A DNA stretch of 42,938 bases, from positions 1 to 42,938 of the forward strand of contig JBMNCR010000115.1 in assembly GCA_049366695.1 (NCBI GenBank), written 5' to 3'. The translations under genes were made by a program, and so were the position numbers. The DNA comes from JBMNCR01 sp049366695. GTDB taxonomy: Bacteria; Bacillota; Clostridia; Eubacteriales; Alkalibacteraceae. Below the pieces are notes generated by a model. The model made no database searches. It had not been told where the DNA came from and was given only the letters and a program-made list of their open reading frames with translations. This document shows positions 17,422 through 25,899 of this stretch, piece by piece (the first letter of the stretch is position 1; the number at the start of each line of letters is the position of its first letter).

Positions 17422-18135
17422 ATGGAAAATAATATTGCAGATTTTATTGACTCATACGACGAAGATATTGACATAAATTCAGAAAAAATATCTCGAATGA
17501 CTTCACAAGATATAAAAAAAGATTCTCAAATGTATCTATTTACCAAAAGGGTTATGGATATACTTTTATCAATGATAGGGTTAATTGCGTTGTCGCCTGT
17601 TTTTATAATAGTAGCTATATTAATAAAATTAGAAGATCCAGAGGGAACAATTATTTTTAAGCATATGCGAATTGGCGAAAAGGGAAACAAATTTCCTTGT
17701 TTAAAATTTCGTACGATGTTTGTAAATGCGCAAGAGATGTTATTGACACTTACACCTGAACAAATTACTGAGTTTAAAGAGACATATAAAATCAAGGATG
17801 ATCCTAGGATAACTAAGGTAGGCAAAATTTTAAGAAAAACAAGTTTAGATGAATTTCCTCAGTTGATCAATATCATAAAAGGTGAAATGACATTAGTAGG
17901 GCCAAGACCTATCGTTGAGGAAGAACTTGAGTTCTATGGTGAATGTGAAAAAATTTATAAAAGCGTAAAACCTGGGTTAACAGGTTATTGGCAAGTCCAT
18001 GGTAGAAGTGATACAACTTATGATCAAAGAGTACAAATGGATGTGAAATATATTAGTGAAAGAAATTTAATAATGGATATGAAATTAATAATAAAAACTG
18101 TAACAGTACTATTTGGAGATAAAAATGCTTATTAG
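17422..18135 (+). CDS. Polyprenyl-phosphate sugar-1-phosphate transferase (initiating enzyme)
   Basis: A monotopic phosphoglycosyl transferase of the bacterial sugar transferase family (PF02397). It moves a sugar-1-phosphate from a nucleotide sugar to undecaprenyl phosphate, starting the repeat unit. The 237-residue protein has a cytoplasmic N-terminal tail, one membrane segment (about 42-64) and the catalytic domain with FKHMRIGEKG, KFRTM, the Asp-Glu pair in SLDEFPQL, LVGPRP and PGLTGYWQVHGRSDTTYDQR. The last motif resembles WbaP-type galactose-1-phosphate transferases, so galactose or glucose is a reasonable guess. It lacks the extra N-terminal membrane domain of full-length WbaP or WcaJ, as is usual in Firmicutes. 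It lies 13 bases after manC. Confidence 0.9.
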   Translation: MENNIADFIDSYDEDIDINSEKISRMTSQDIKKDSQMYLFTKRVMDILLSMIGLIALSPVFIIVAILIKLEDPEGTIIFKHMRIGEKGNKFPCLKFRTMFVNAQEMLLTLTPEQITEFKETYKIKDDPRITKVGKILRKTSLDEFPQLINIIKGEMTLVGPRPIVEEELEFYGECEKIYKSVKPGLTGYWQVHGRSDTTYDQRVQMDVKYISERNLIMDMKLIIKTVTVLFGDKNAY

Positions 18136-18165
18136 AAGTAGAAAATTAAATTAAGGAGAAAATCA

Positions 18166-19287
18166 GTGAATATAGCTTTAGTACATGATTGGTTGACTAA
18201 TATGGGTGGTGCAGAAAGATTAGTTATTAACTTTTTAGAATTATACTCTGATGCGCCTTTATATACTACAGTATATAATCCCGAAAAATTAGATGAACAA
18301 CTCAAAAACATAGATGTTAAGACATCATTTTTACAAAAAAGTAAAAAAGCACTTAAAAACCATCAAAAATATTTTCCATTTATGCCGATAGCTTTCGAGA
18401 ATTTTGATCTAAATGAATATGATATCGTGTTAAGCAGTAGCTCATCTTGTGCAAAAGGGGTAATAACAAATCCAGATACGATGCACGTATGTTATTGTAA
18501 TTCACCAATGAGGTATGCATGGGAGTTTTATTATGAATATGCTAAGAAAGATATCTCAAATCCTTTAAAGAAAAAAATATTAAAATATTTTATGAATTAC
18601 ATGAGATTATGGGATAAGGTTTCTGCTGATAGAGTAGATTATTTTATTGCAAACTCTGAAAATGTTGCTAAAAGAATATGGAAGCATTATAGAAGAGAAA
18701 GCGTAGTTATCCATCCTTCAGTTCGCACAAAACTTTTCAATATTAATAATGATGTTGATGAAGAATATTTTTTGATTGTATCAAGATTAGTGTCTTATAA
18801 AAGAATAGATTTAGCTGTAGAAGCATTTAACGAATTAGGATTGCCGCTTGTTATCATCGGTGATGGAGCAGAAAAAGAAAAATTAGAATATATGGCTAAA
18901 GATAATATTACTTTTTTAGGAAGACAACCAGATGTAGTAATAAAAGATTACTACTCAAAATGCAGAGCATTTATTTTCCCAGGAGAAGAAGACTTTGGAA
19001 TTACTTCTTTAGAAGCCCAAGCAAGTGGTAGACCTGTAATTGCATATGGCAAGGGAGGAGCGCTTGAAACAGTAAAAGAAGATGAAACTGGAATTTTTTT
19101 CTATGAGCAAACAGTTAACAGTTTGAAACATGTAGTAAATTCTTTTGAGGATTACAATTTTAATAAAAAATTTATTAGGAAACATGCTGAGACGTTTGAT
19201 GAGAGCGTATTTAAGGAAAAGATAAATAATTTCGTTAATAATAGTTATGAAAAATTTAAAAATGAAAAAAAATGGAAAGTTATATAA
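18166..19287 (+). CDS. GT4-family glycosyltransferase
   Basis: A GT-B fold glycosyltransferase of 373 residues. The N-terminus ALVHDWLTNMGGAERL is typical of the WbaZ/mannosyltransferase-like branch. The C-terminal donor domain has FPGEEDFGITSLEAQASG, carrying the Glu-x7-Glu motif, and GGALETV. The start is GTG 18166, preceded by GGAG. It is cytoplasmic or membrane-associated and adds a sugar to the lipid-linked unit. GDP-mannose or GDP-rhamnose is a likely donor because manC, gmd and rmd surround it. gmd follows by 12 bases. Confidence 0.88.
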   Translation: MNIALVHDWLTNMGGAERLVINFLELYSDAPLYTTVYNPEKLDEQLKNIDVKTSFLQKSKKALKNHQKYFPFMPIAFENFDLNEYDIVLSSSSSCAKGVITNPDTMHVCYCNSPMRYAWEFYYEYAKKDISNPLKKKILKYFMNYMRLWDKVSADRVDYFIANSENVAKRIWKHYRRESVVIHPSVRTKLFNINNDVDEEYFLIVSRLVSYKRIDLAVEAFNELGLPLVIIGDGAEKEKLEYMAKDNITFLGRQPDVVIKDYYSKCRAFIFPGEEDFGITSLEAQASGRPVIAYGKGGALETVKEDETGIFFYEQTVNSLKHVVNSFEDYNFNKKFIRKHAETFDESVFKEKINNFVNNSYEKFKNEKKWKVI

Positions 19288-19299
19288 TAAGGAGGAATT

Positions 19300-20355
19300 A
19301 TGAAAAAAGCGCTTATTACTGGAGTAACAGGTCAAGATGGGTCTTACCTAGCGGAATTATTGCTAGCAAAAGGATATGAAGTTTATGGATTACTTAGAAG
19401 AAAAAGTGTTGCTGATTATGGAAATATTGATCATATTAGGCATAAAATTGAATTGATTTATGGAGATATGACGGATTATGTCTCTTTAGTCAATGCGATG
19501 AAGATCTCAAATGCTGATGAGGTATATAATTTAGCTGCGCAATCTTTTGTTGGAACATCATGGGAACAGCCCATTGCTACTGCTAATATTGATGCTTTAG
19601 GTGTTGCTAATATGTTAGAGGCAATTAGAATTATAAAGCCTGAAGCACGTTTTTACCAAGCATCTACTAGTGAAATGTTTGGATTAGTTCAATCGGTTCC
19701 TCAAAATGAGAAGACTCCTTTTTATCCTCGAAGTCCGTATGGTGTAGCAAAATTGTATGGACATTGGATCACTAAAAATTATAGAGAGAGTTACAATATG
19801 TATGCATGCTCCGGGATACTTTTTAACCATGAATCTGAAAGAAGAGGAAAAGAGTTCGTAACTAGAAAGATTACTGATGCTGTTGTAAGAATTAAATTAG
19901 GAATGCAAGAAGTATTAGATTTAGGTAATCTATCATCTAAAAGAGATTGGGGTCACTCTATGGATTATGTTGAAGCTATGTGGTTAATGCTCCAAAAAGA
20001 TGTTGCAGAAGATTATGTTGTAGCAAGTGGAGAAACTCATGAAGTAAGAGAATTTGTATACCTTGCATTCAATGCGGTGGGTATAGAAATTGAATGGCAG
20101 GGAGAAGGAATCAATGAGAAGGGTATCGACAAGAAAAGTGGGAGGGTAGTAGTAAGAGTTAATCCTAAATTTTTTAGGCCAGCAGAAGTAGAATTATTAC
20201 TTGGAGATCCTTCAAAAGCTGAAAAAGAACTAGGATGGATCAGAAAAAATTCTTTTAGTATGCTTATAGATAAAATGATTAAGAATGATTTAGGTCTAGT
20301 AAAAAAAGAAAAAAAACAAAATTGTTTAGATGACGAGGCTGCGATAACAAAATAA
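19300..20355 (+). CDS. gmd: GDP-mannose 4,6-dehydratase
   Basis: An extended short-chain dehydrogenase that converts GDP-mannose to GDP-4-keto-6-deoxymannose with tightly bound NADP. The cofactor loop is TGVTGQDGSYLAELL. STSEMFG and YGVAKLYGHW supply the catalytic Thr/Ser, Tyr and Lys. FNHESERRGKEFVTRKI is a Gmd signature, and SKRDWGHSMDYVEAMW follows. The length of 351 is normal; the last 25 residues are a charged tail. The ATG has an AAGGAGG site. It is directly followed by rmd, giving the two-step route to GDP-D-rhamnose. Confidence 0.95.
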   Translation: MKKALITGVTGQDGSYLAELLLAKGYEVYGLLRRKSVADYGNIDHIRHKIELIYGDMTDYVSLVNAMKISNADEVYNLAAQSFVGTSWEQPIATANIDALGVANMLEAIRIIKPEARFYQASTSEMFGLVQSVPQNEKTPFYPRSPYGVAKLYGHWITKNYRESYNMYACSGILFNHESERRGKEFVTRKITDAVVRIKLGMQEVLDLGNLSSKRDWGHSMDYVEAMWLMLQKDVAEDYVVASGETHEVREFVYLAFNAVGIEIEWQGEGINEKGIDKKSGRVVVRVNPKFFRPAEVELLLGDPSKAEKELGWIRKNSFSMLIDKMIKNDLGLVKKEKKQNCLDDEAAITK

Positions 20356-20372
20356 TTTTAGGATGTGTTGAA

Positions 20373-21326
20373 TTGAAAGCTTTAATTACAGGAATAGAAG
20401 GTTTTGTAGGAGGATATTTAACTGAGGAGCTGTTAGAAAACAGAATTGAAATATGTGGAACTTACTTAAACAAAAGCTTACTTAATGATAATTTAATAGA
20501 TAAAGCTAAACTTTATCAATTAGATATCACTGAGCAAGACTCTGTAGAAAGTATAGTAAAAGACATCCAGCCTGATTATATTTTTCATATGGCAGCTCAA
20601 AGTTCAGCAGCGTTATCTTGGAATAACCCTAATCAGACTATGTCTATAAATATTAACGGGACAATAAACCTTTTAAATAGTATAAGAAACTTAGCAAAAG
20701 AAGTAAAAGTTTTACTAATAGGATCAAGTGAAGAATATGGAGTTATTGAAACTGATAAATTACCTATAAATGAGAATCAAGAATTAAAACCAGGGAATCC
20801 CTACTCCATAAGTAAAATTACACAAGAGATGATTGCTAAGTTATATGTTAATGCTTATGATATGAATATTGTGAGTACTAGATCTTTTAATCATATTGGA
20901 CCAAAACAAAGTTCAAAGTTTGTTATTTCAGATTGGGCAAAACAAATTGCAGAAATTGAAGTAGAGAACAACGACCCGGTAATTTATGTTGGTAATTTAG
21001 ATATTGAAAGAGATTTTACCGATGTAAGAGATATTGTTAGAGCTTATGTAAAACTAATACAATATGGATCAAAAGGGGAAGCTTATAATGTTGGAAGTGG
21101 TAAATCATATATTCTTAGAGATATATTAAATGAACTTATAAGAAGAAGTAGTAAACCAATTCAAGTTATTACTGACAGAGCTAAACATAGACCCATTGAT
21201 AATCCTGTTATTAGATGTGATAATAGCAAATTAAAACAATGTTTCGAGTGGCAAATACAGTATGATATTAAACAATCATTAAATGATATTTTGAAATATT
21301 GGAGAACAGAATATAGAAATTTATAA
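20373..21326 (+). CDS. rmd: GDP-4-dehydro-6-deoxy-D-mannose reductase
   Basis: A short-chain dehydrogenase that reduces the Gmd product to GDP-D-rhamnose. It has 317 residues with the N-terminal ALITGIEGFVGGYL, a serine motif in LLIGSSEEYG, the active-site Tyr and Lys in NPYSISKITQE, and the Rmd-like RSFNHIGPKQSSKFV and VGNLDIERDFTDVRDIVRAY. This last block argues for Rmd rather than a GDP-fucose synthase. The start is TTG 20373, since it places the Rossmann strand at the N-terminus and has AGGA upstream. It is the last gene before a 291-base AT-rich gap, so it probably closes the first operon segment. Confidence 0.88.
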   Translation: MKALITGIEGFVGGYLTEELLENRIEICGTYLNKSLLNDNLIDKAKLYQLDITEQDSVESIVKDIQPDYIFHMAAQSSAALSWNNPNQTMSININGTINLLNSIRNLAKEVKVLLIGSSEEYGVIETDKLPINENQELKPGNPYSISKITQEMIAKLYVNAYDMNIVSTRSFNHIGPKQSSKFVISDWAKQIAEIEVENNDPVIYVGNLDIERDFTDVRDIVRAYVKLIQYGSKGEAYNVGSGKSYILRDILNELIRRSSKPIQVITDRAKHRPIDNPVIRCDNSKLKQCFEWQIQYDIKQSLNDILKYWRTEYRNL

Positions 21327-21617
21327 TAGCATTTAATATATCACTGTAAGATTTATAATGAAGCATTTATATTACTGATTTTGTATTATAAATTTTAGGA
21401 ATTACTTTGATTTAGAGATATCTCATTAATATAATAAAATAAATAGATTGTATTTAATAGAATTTAAGTAAACGGTATGATTAAATTATAAAATTGAAAT
21501 AACTTAATAATTGTATCATAAGTATATTAATAATCTATGTTAAATAAAAAGAATTATATAAAATATATTAAAAAATAAATAGATATACTTTGATATAAAT
21601 AGATGAAAGGTTGACAG

Positions 21618-22727
21618 ATGGAAAAAATAAAACATGTAATCATTGATGGAAGAATGATTACTAAAGAATTACATGGTATTGCAAGATATACATATGAACT
21701 GATCAATAGAGGATCTATAAGCAATAAAATTAGATATTCTGTTCTTACTAATGATATAAAAAATACAAGAGAAATATTTAATAATAATAAAGAAATAAGA
21801 TTTATTCAGATGAGAAGTAAATTTTTGTCAATAGGTGAGCAAATAGAATTACCATATATTATTAATAAATATAAAAATACAGCAATATTTCATAGTCCTT
21901 CATTTGTATCTAGTCCATTAATAAAAACAAAAATGGTTATGACTGTACATGATCTTAATCATATTAAATTTTCGCAATTTTATAGTAGATTTCATAAATT
22001 TTACTATAAATATATAGTAAAACCATCTGCAAAGAAAAGTGAGCGTATTATTACAGTATCAAATTTTTCTAAAAAAGAGATTATTGAATGGTTAAATTAT
22101 TCTAGTGAGAATAAAATTATTGTTACATACAACGGAATAGATGAGAAATTTAAAGAAATAAAAGATAAAAAACTTCAAGACGAGATTAAAATAAAATATA
22201 ATTTGCCTGAAAAATATATCTTGTATATAGGAAACTTGAAACAACATAAGAATGTTGAAACACTAATAAAGTCAATAAAATATTTAAAGAATGACAATAT
22301 AAAATTAGTGATTAATGGTAAAAAAAATAAAAGAATTCAGAAGATAATAGAACAATATCATTTAATAAATAGAATACGCTTTATAGGTTATGTTGATGAT
22401 GATGATTTGCCAACTATATATAGTATTGCAAAAGTCTTTGTTTTTCCTTCATTGTATGAGGGGTTTGGGTTGCCTCCTTTAGAGGCAATGGCGTGTGGTT
22501 GCCCTACTATTGTATCGAATATGGCTTCATTACCCGAAGTGGTTGGAAATGAAGGTTGGACATTTAGTCCAAAGGATTTTAAAGAATTGGCATATAAAAT
22601 AAATATTTTATTAGATAATAAAGAATTATATACAAAACAAATGGAATATGGAAAACAGCAAGCTTTGAATTATACTTGGGAAAATCTTGTTAATATATCG
22701 TTAAAATTATATGAAGAAATTTATTAG
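21618..22727 (+). CDS. GT4-family glycosyltransferase
   Basis: A 369-residue GT-B glycosyltransferase. The N-terminus IIDGRMITKELHGIARYTYE is typical of mannosyltransferase-like GT4 proteins. The middle has YILYIGNLKQHKNVETLI, and the donor domain FPSLYEGFGLPPLEAMACG contains the Glu-x7-Glu motif. A 291-base AT-rich gap precedes it with no clear promoter. Its stop codon almost touches the ribosome-binding site of the polymerase gene, so the two are translated from one message. The donor and linkage cannot be predicted. Confidence 0.88.
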   Translation: MEKIKHVIIDGRMITKELHGIARYTYELINRGSISNKIRYSVLTNDIKNTREIFNNNKEIRFIQMRSKFLSIGEQIELPYIINKYKNTAIFHSPSFVSSPLIKTKMVMTVHDLNHIKFSQFYSRFHKFYYKYIVKPSAKKSERIITVSNFSKKEIIEWLNYSSENKIIVTYNGIDEKFKEIKDKKLQDEIKIKYNLPEKYILYIGNLKQHKNVETLIKSIKYLKNDNIKLVINGKKNKRIQKIIEQYHLINRIRFIGYVDDDDLPTIYSIAKVFVFPSLYEGFGLPPLEAMACGCPTIVSNMASLPEVVGNEGWTFSPKDFKELAYKINILLDNKELYTKQMEYGKQQALNYTWENLVNISLKLYEEIY

Positions 22728-22740
22728 AAGGAGAAATATA

Positions 22741-24229
22741 TTGATTAAGTATAAAGTAAAGAGAATATATTTGTTAGCTTTATTTTTAATGATTTACATA
22801 ATATTTGGAAATTTAACTAGGATAATACCGACATCCTTATTTAGCAATGGAATATCATTTTTTGAGCTATCACTTTATTTATTAACAAGCTGTTTTGGTT
22901 TACTAAATTTCAAGTATTATTATAATCTAGTAGCAAAAAACAAAGAGTTTATATATTTATTAGCCATAATTTTTGTTTTTTCTGTAATAGGTTTTATTTT
23001 TCACAAAGGACAAAATATTATTTTGTTTATTTATAGCATAAGATTAATTGCTCAAATATATTCTATATTTATATTTGGTGATATTTTTAATCGAATATTT
23101 AAAAAAGACATTGAAATGTTAATTAATTATATATTAATTATTTTTTTAATCTATACATTTGTTGGTTGGATAATTTATTTTTCTTTTCCCAATGCAACAG
23201 ATTTATGGAATTTTTTACAACAATATAATATTACATTTGATGGAGATCCACATATAAATAGATTTATGGGAGGTTTTTTAGATCCTAATTTTACATCTAA
23301 TATAATAATTTTACCAATTATTCTATGTATTTATAAATATTTTTACAGTGAATTAAATAAAATTTTTTTTCTTATTCTAGCAGATTATTTTTTTATATGT
23401 ATGATATATACATATTCTAGATCAGGACTACTGGGATTATTTTTATCAATACTATTAATTTGTTTCTTCAACAGAGATACAATCTTAATAAACAAAAAAC
23501 GATTTATAAAAAAACTTGTTCCAATGGTTTCTTTGCTGATATTTTCTTTAGTTATATTAAATTTTTTAGCTGGTCAACAAGTGTTGTTTAAATTTAATAA
23601 TACTCAAACAGTAGAGGATACTCAAACAGTAGAGGATACTCAAACAGTAGAGGATACTCAAACAGTAGAGGANNNNNNNNNNNNNNNNNNNNNNNNNNNN
23701 NNNNNNNNNNNNNNNNNNNNNNNNNNNNNNNNNNNNNNNNNNNNNNNNNNNNNNNNNNNNNNNNNNNNNNNNTACTCAAATAAAAAAAGAAAATCCCTTA
23801 AATAGGTTATTTGGAAGATTTATAAATATAAAAAATGATCAATCAGCATTACACAGATTTAATGACTTCTTAGTTGGAATTAGTTATATGATAGAATCTC
23901 CGTATATATTTTTGTTTGGAATTGGATATAATTATATCCAATATGATCTTAATACAAATTTAACTGCGTTAGATTCATCTGTTATTAATACTATAATTTG
24001 TTTTGGAATTTTTGGTACAAGTTTAATCTTATATGTATTAATTAGAATGATAAAAAAGACTATTAAAAATATTAGTAGATTTAGTACAAATGTATTACCA
24101 TTTATACTTGCATATATAATAAGTTCAATTATAATTTCGAATTTTAATAATTTATTGTATTATCAATTCTATATTGTATATTTTGGGAGTTTTTTGGGGT
24201 ATTTTTATTTATTGAATGAATATGATTAA
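22741..24229 (+). CDS. Wzy-like O-antigen polymerase/ligase, interrupted by an assembly gap
   Basis: A polytopic membrane protein with about ten hydrophobic segments. The TYSRSGLLG segment is typical of O-antigen polymerases and ligases. It would polymerise flipped lipid-linked repeat units outside the membrane. TTG 22741 follows AAGGAG by seven bases and is preferred to ATG 22711 inside the previous gene. A run of 100 Ns (23673-23772) splits the gene inside a tandem repeat encoding TQTVED. The bases on either side rejoin exactly in frame (GAGGA plus TACTCAAATA), so this is one intact gene whose true repeat number is unknown, not a pseudogene. The 3' part (23773-24229) encodes an intact end with three hydrophobic segments. 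Confidence 0.85.
23602..23672 (+). repeat. 18-bp tandem repeat inside the polymerase gene
   Basis: Four visible copies of the 18-base unit ACTCAAACAGTAGAGGAT, starting at 23602, 23620, 23638 and 23656, appear identical. The fourth is cut by the gap after 17 bases. Each unit encodes the hexapeptide TQTVED. Another unit starts after the gap and diverges after three residues. Being a multiple of three, copy-number change alters loop length without shifting the frame. Confidence 0.95.
23673..23772. other. Assembly gap of 100 Ns
   Basis: Exactly 100 undetermined bases, the usual placeholder for a gap of unknown size, placed inside the 18-bp tandem array. The flanking reading frame requires the true missing length to be a multiple of three, most simply a whole number of 18-base units, possibly zero. 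Confidence 0.97.
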
Positions 24230-24240
24230 GGAGTTATTTT

Positions 24241-25431
24241 ATGAATATGTTATTTTTGTCAGAATGTTTTCCTTATCCTCCCATCAGTGGAGGAAAATTA
24301 AGAACATATAATATTATTAAGCAAATAAAAAAATTAAATTACGAAATAGATTTATTATGTTTAACAGACAGTAAGATAAATGAAAATGAGGTTGAACATA
24401 TGAAAAGATATGTGAAATCATCAAAAGCAATTATAATAAAGAAAAAACATCCTATACTAAGAATTTTAAATATTATGAAATTTAAATCAGATAAAGAGTA
24501 TTTATGCAAGTCTAATATATTTAAAAGACATATAAAAGTTCTATTAAAAAAAAATGATTATAATTTTATTTTTTGTGAATCCCTATGGATGTATCAATAT
24601 TTATATAACAATAAATTAATTGATAAATCAAAGAATAAATTGATTCTTGATGTTCAAAATGTGGAGCATGAAATCATATACCGAATGATGCAGAATAATA
24701 AAAATACTTCTGTAATAATTTATTCAGCTATTGAGAATAAAAGGATTAAAAAATTAGAATGTAAATATGCTAAAGATGCTGATTTGTTTTGTACTGTTTC
24801 TAATAGAGATAAAGAAATTTACATTAAGTTGTATGAGTTGAATGAGAAAAAAGTTAAAGTAATAGACAATGGAATTGATATCTCAATATCCGATAATTAT
24901 GAAAATAGTATTAAATCTGAAGATAAATATATCTTATTCATTGGATCATTGTGGTATAGACCAAATTATGAAGGGATACAATGGTTTATTAAAGAAATAT
25001 GGCCTAGAATCAAAGAAATAAACACTGACTTAAACTTAAGAATTATAGGAAAATTTGAGAAAAAAATATATTATGAAGATAAAGATATAGAATTTCTTGG
25101 GTTTGTTAAGGATATTTATACATATTATAAAAATTGTGCTGCTTTTATTGTACCTTTAAGGGTAGGAAGTGGTACTAGATTGAAAATTCTAGAAGCTATG
25201 TCATTTAAGGTACCGATTATATCTACATCAGTTGGTTGTGAAGGAATTAATGTAATAAATAAGAAGAATATTATTATTTGTGATGACCCTATCGAATTTT
25301 CTAAAGAAGTAAATGATGTAGTGAATAATATTTATCCGAATATGGCCGAAGAGGGATATAATTTGGTTAAAAATAATTATGACTGGAATATCATAGGTAG
25401 AAAATTAGGAATTTATCTAGAAAATGTGTAA
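24241..25431 (+). CDS. GT4-like glycosyltransferase
   Basis: A 396-residue GT-B glycosyltransferase. The N-terminal LSECFPYPPISGGKLRTYN is the acceptor-side glycine loop common in GT4 proteins. The C-terminal domain shows LFIGSLWYRPNYEGIQW and VPLRVGSGTRLKILEAMSF, where the Gly-Ser-Gly-Thr-Arg pattern and the following Glu form the donor site. GGAG precedes the ATG. It starts 11 bases after the polymerase stop and ends the second run of close-packed genes. Base composition is especially AT-rich here, as for the neighbouring polymerase and flippase, which is common in serotype-specific genes. Confidence 0.87.
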   Translation: MNMLFLSECFPYPPISGGKLRTYNIIKQIKKLNYEIDLLCLTDSKINENEVEHMKRYVKSSKAIIIKKKHPILRILNIMKFKSDKEYLCKSNIFKRHIKVLLKKNDYNFIFCESLWMYQYLYNNKLIDKSKNKLILDVQNVEHEIIYRMMQNNKNTSVIIYSAIENKRIKKLECKYAKDADLFCTVSNRDKEIYIKLYELNEKKVKVIDNGIDISISDNYENSIKSEDKYILFIGSLWYRPNYEGIQWFIKEIWPRIKEINTDLNLRIIGKFEKKIYYEDKDIEFLGFVKDIYTYYKNCAAFIVPLRVGSGTRLKILEAMSFKVPIISTSVGCEGINVINKKNIIICDDPIEFSKEVNDVVNNIYPNMAEEGYNLVKNNYDWNIIGRKLGIYLENV

Positions 25432-25711
25432 AAGTTCAATTATTAAAGAATTCATTGATAGTATTGCTAATTTGATATTAGTATGATTAGTTTGTTTTTA
25501 GAGGTAATTAAATTATGGGGAAAATGCATGAAAAATAGATCTGAGCGATTATACTTATGAGGATTATATTACAAATTAATTTATACTTCATTATTGCAGT
25601 GATAATAAAAATAAAGATTAGATCTACACATATAAAGATATAAAGGTTATGAAGTAAAATTGATTTTATTTTAGACATATAATTATAAAAATAAATTGAT
25701 GATATATACGT

Positions 25712-25748
25712 ATAAATAAAATTATTCTTATAGTTTTATTTATTTTTG
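25712..25748 (+). terminator. Terminator-like inverted repeat
   Basis: ATAAATAAAA (25712-25721) and TTTTATTTAT (25734-25743) are perfect complements around a 12-base loop and are followed by TTTTG. The all-A/T stem is weak, but the T-rich 3' side fits an intrinsic terminator for the upstream unit. Confidence 0.4.
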
Positions 25749-25846
25749 TAGTTATTAAAGTAATGATTCAATTACATATAGGATAGTATTAGCTAAGTGA
25801 AAATGTTGCCATATAGATAATTTTAGAAAAGATGATGTCTAAAAAA

Positions 25847-25873
25847 TGTAATTTACTTAATTGGTAAATTACA
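25847..25873. promoter_or_regulatory. Perfect 10-bp inverted repeat upstream of the flippase gene
   Basis: TGTAATTTAC (25847-25856) is followed by a 7-base loop and GTAAATTACA (25864-25873). The right arm ends 26 bases before the ATG and just ahead of the purine-rich ribosome-binding region. It could be an operator dyad or a leader hairpin. The site has no recognised factor. Confidence 0.5.
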
Positions 25874-25899
25874 AAAGTAGGAGAGTAAAGGGGTAAATT

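Larger units (their letters stand above)
25432..25899. other. AT-rich intergenic region before the flippase gene
   Basis: 468 bases without a gene. It holds a terminator-like inverted repeat (25712-25748) and a second perfect inverted repeat just upstream of the flippase ribosome-binding site (25847-25873). I could not match the rest to any gene remnant. Confidence 0.6.

Noticed and set aside
23602..23672. CRISPR-like array
   Set aside because: The 18-base units are directly adjacent with no spacers and are in frame within a gene.
23594..23779. Minus-strand open frame across the repeat and gap
   Set aside because: It is made of the reverse complement of the tandem repeat plus unknown bases, with no start signal.
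22711..24229. Polymerase gene read as two broken genes because of the gap
   Set aside because: The 100-N placeholder is not a multiple of three, but the real flanks rejoin in frame within the 18-base repeat, so one intact gene is the simplest reading.
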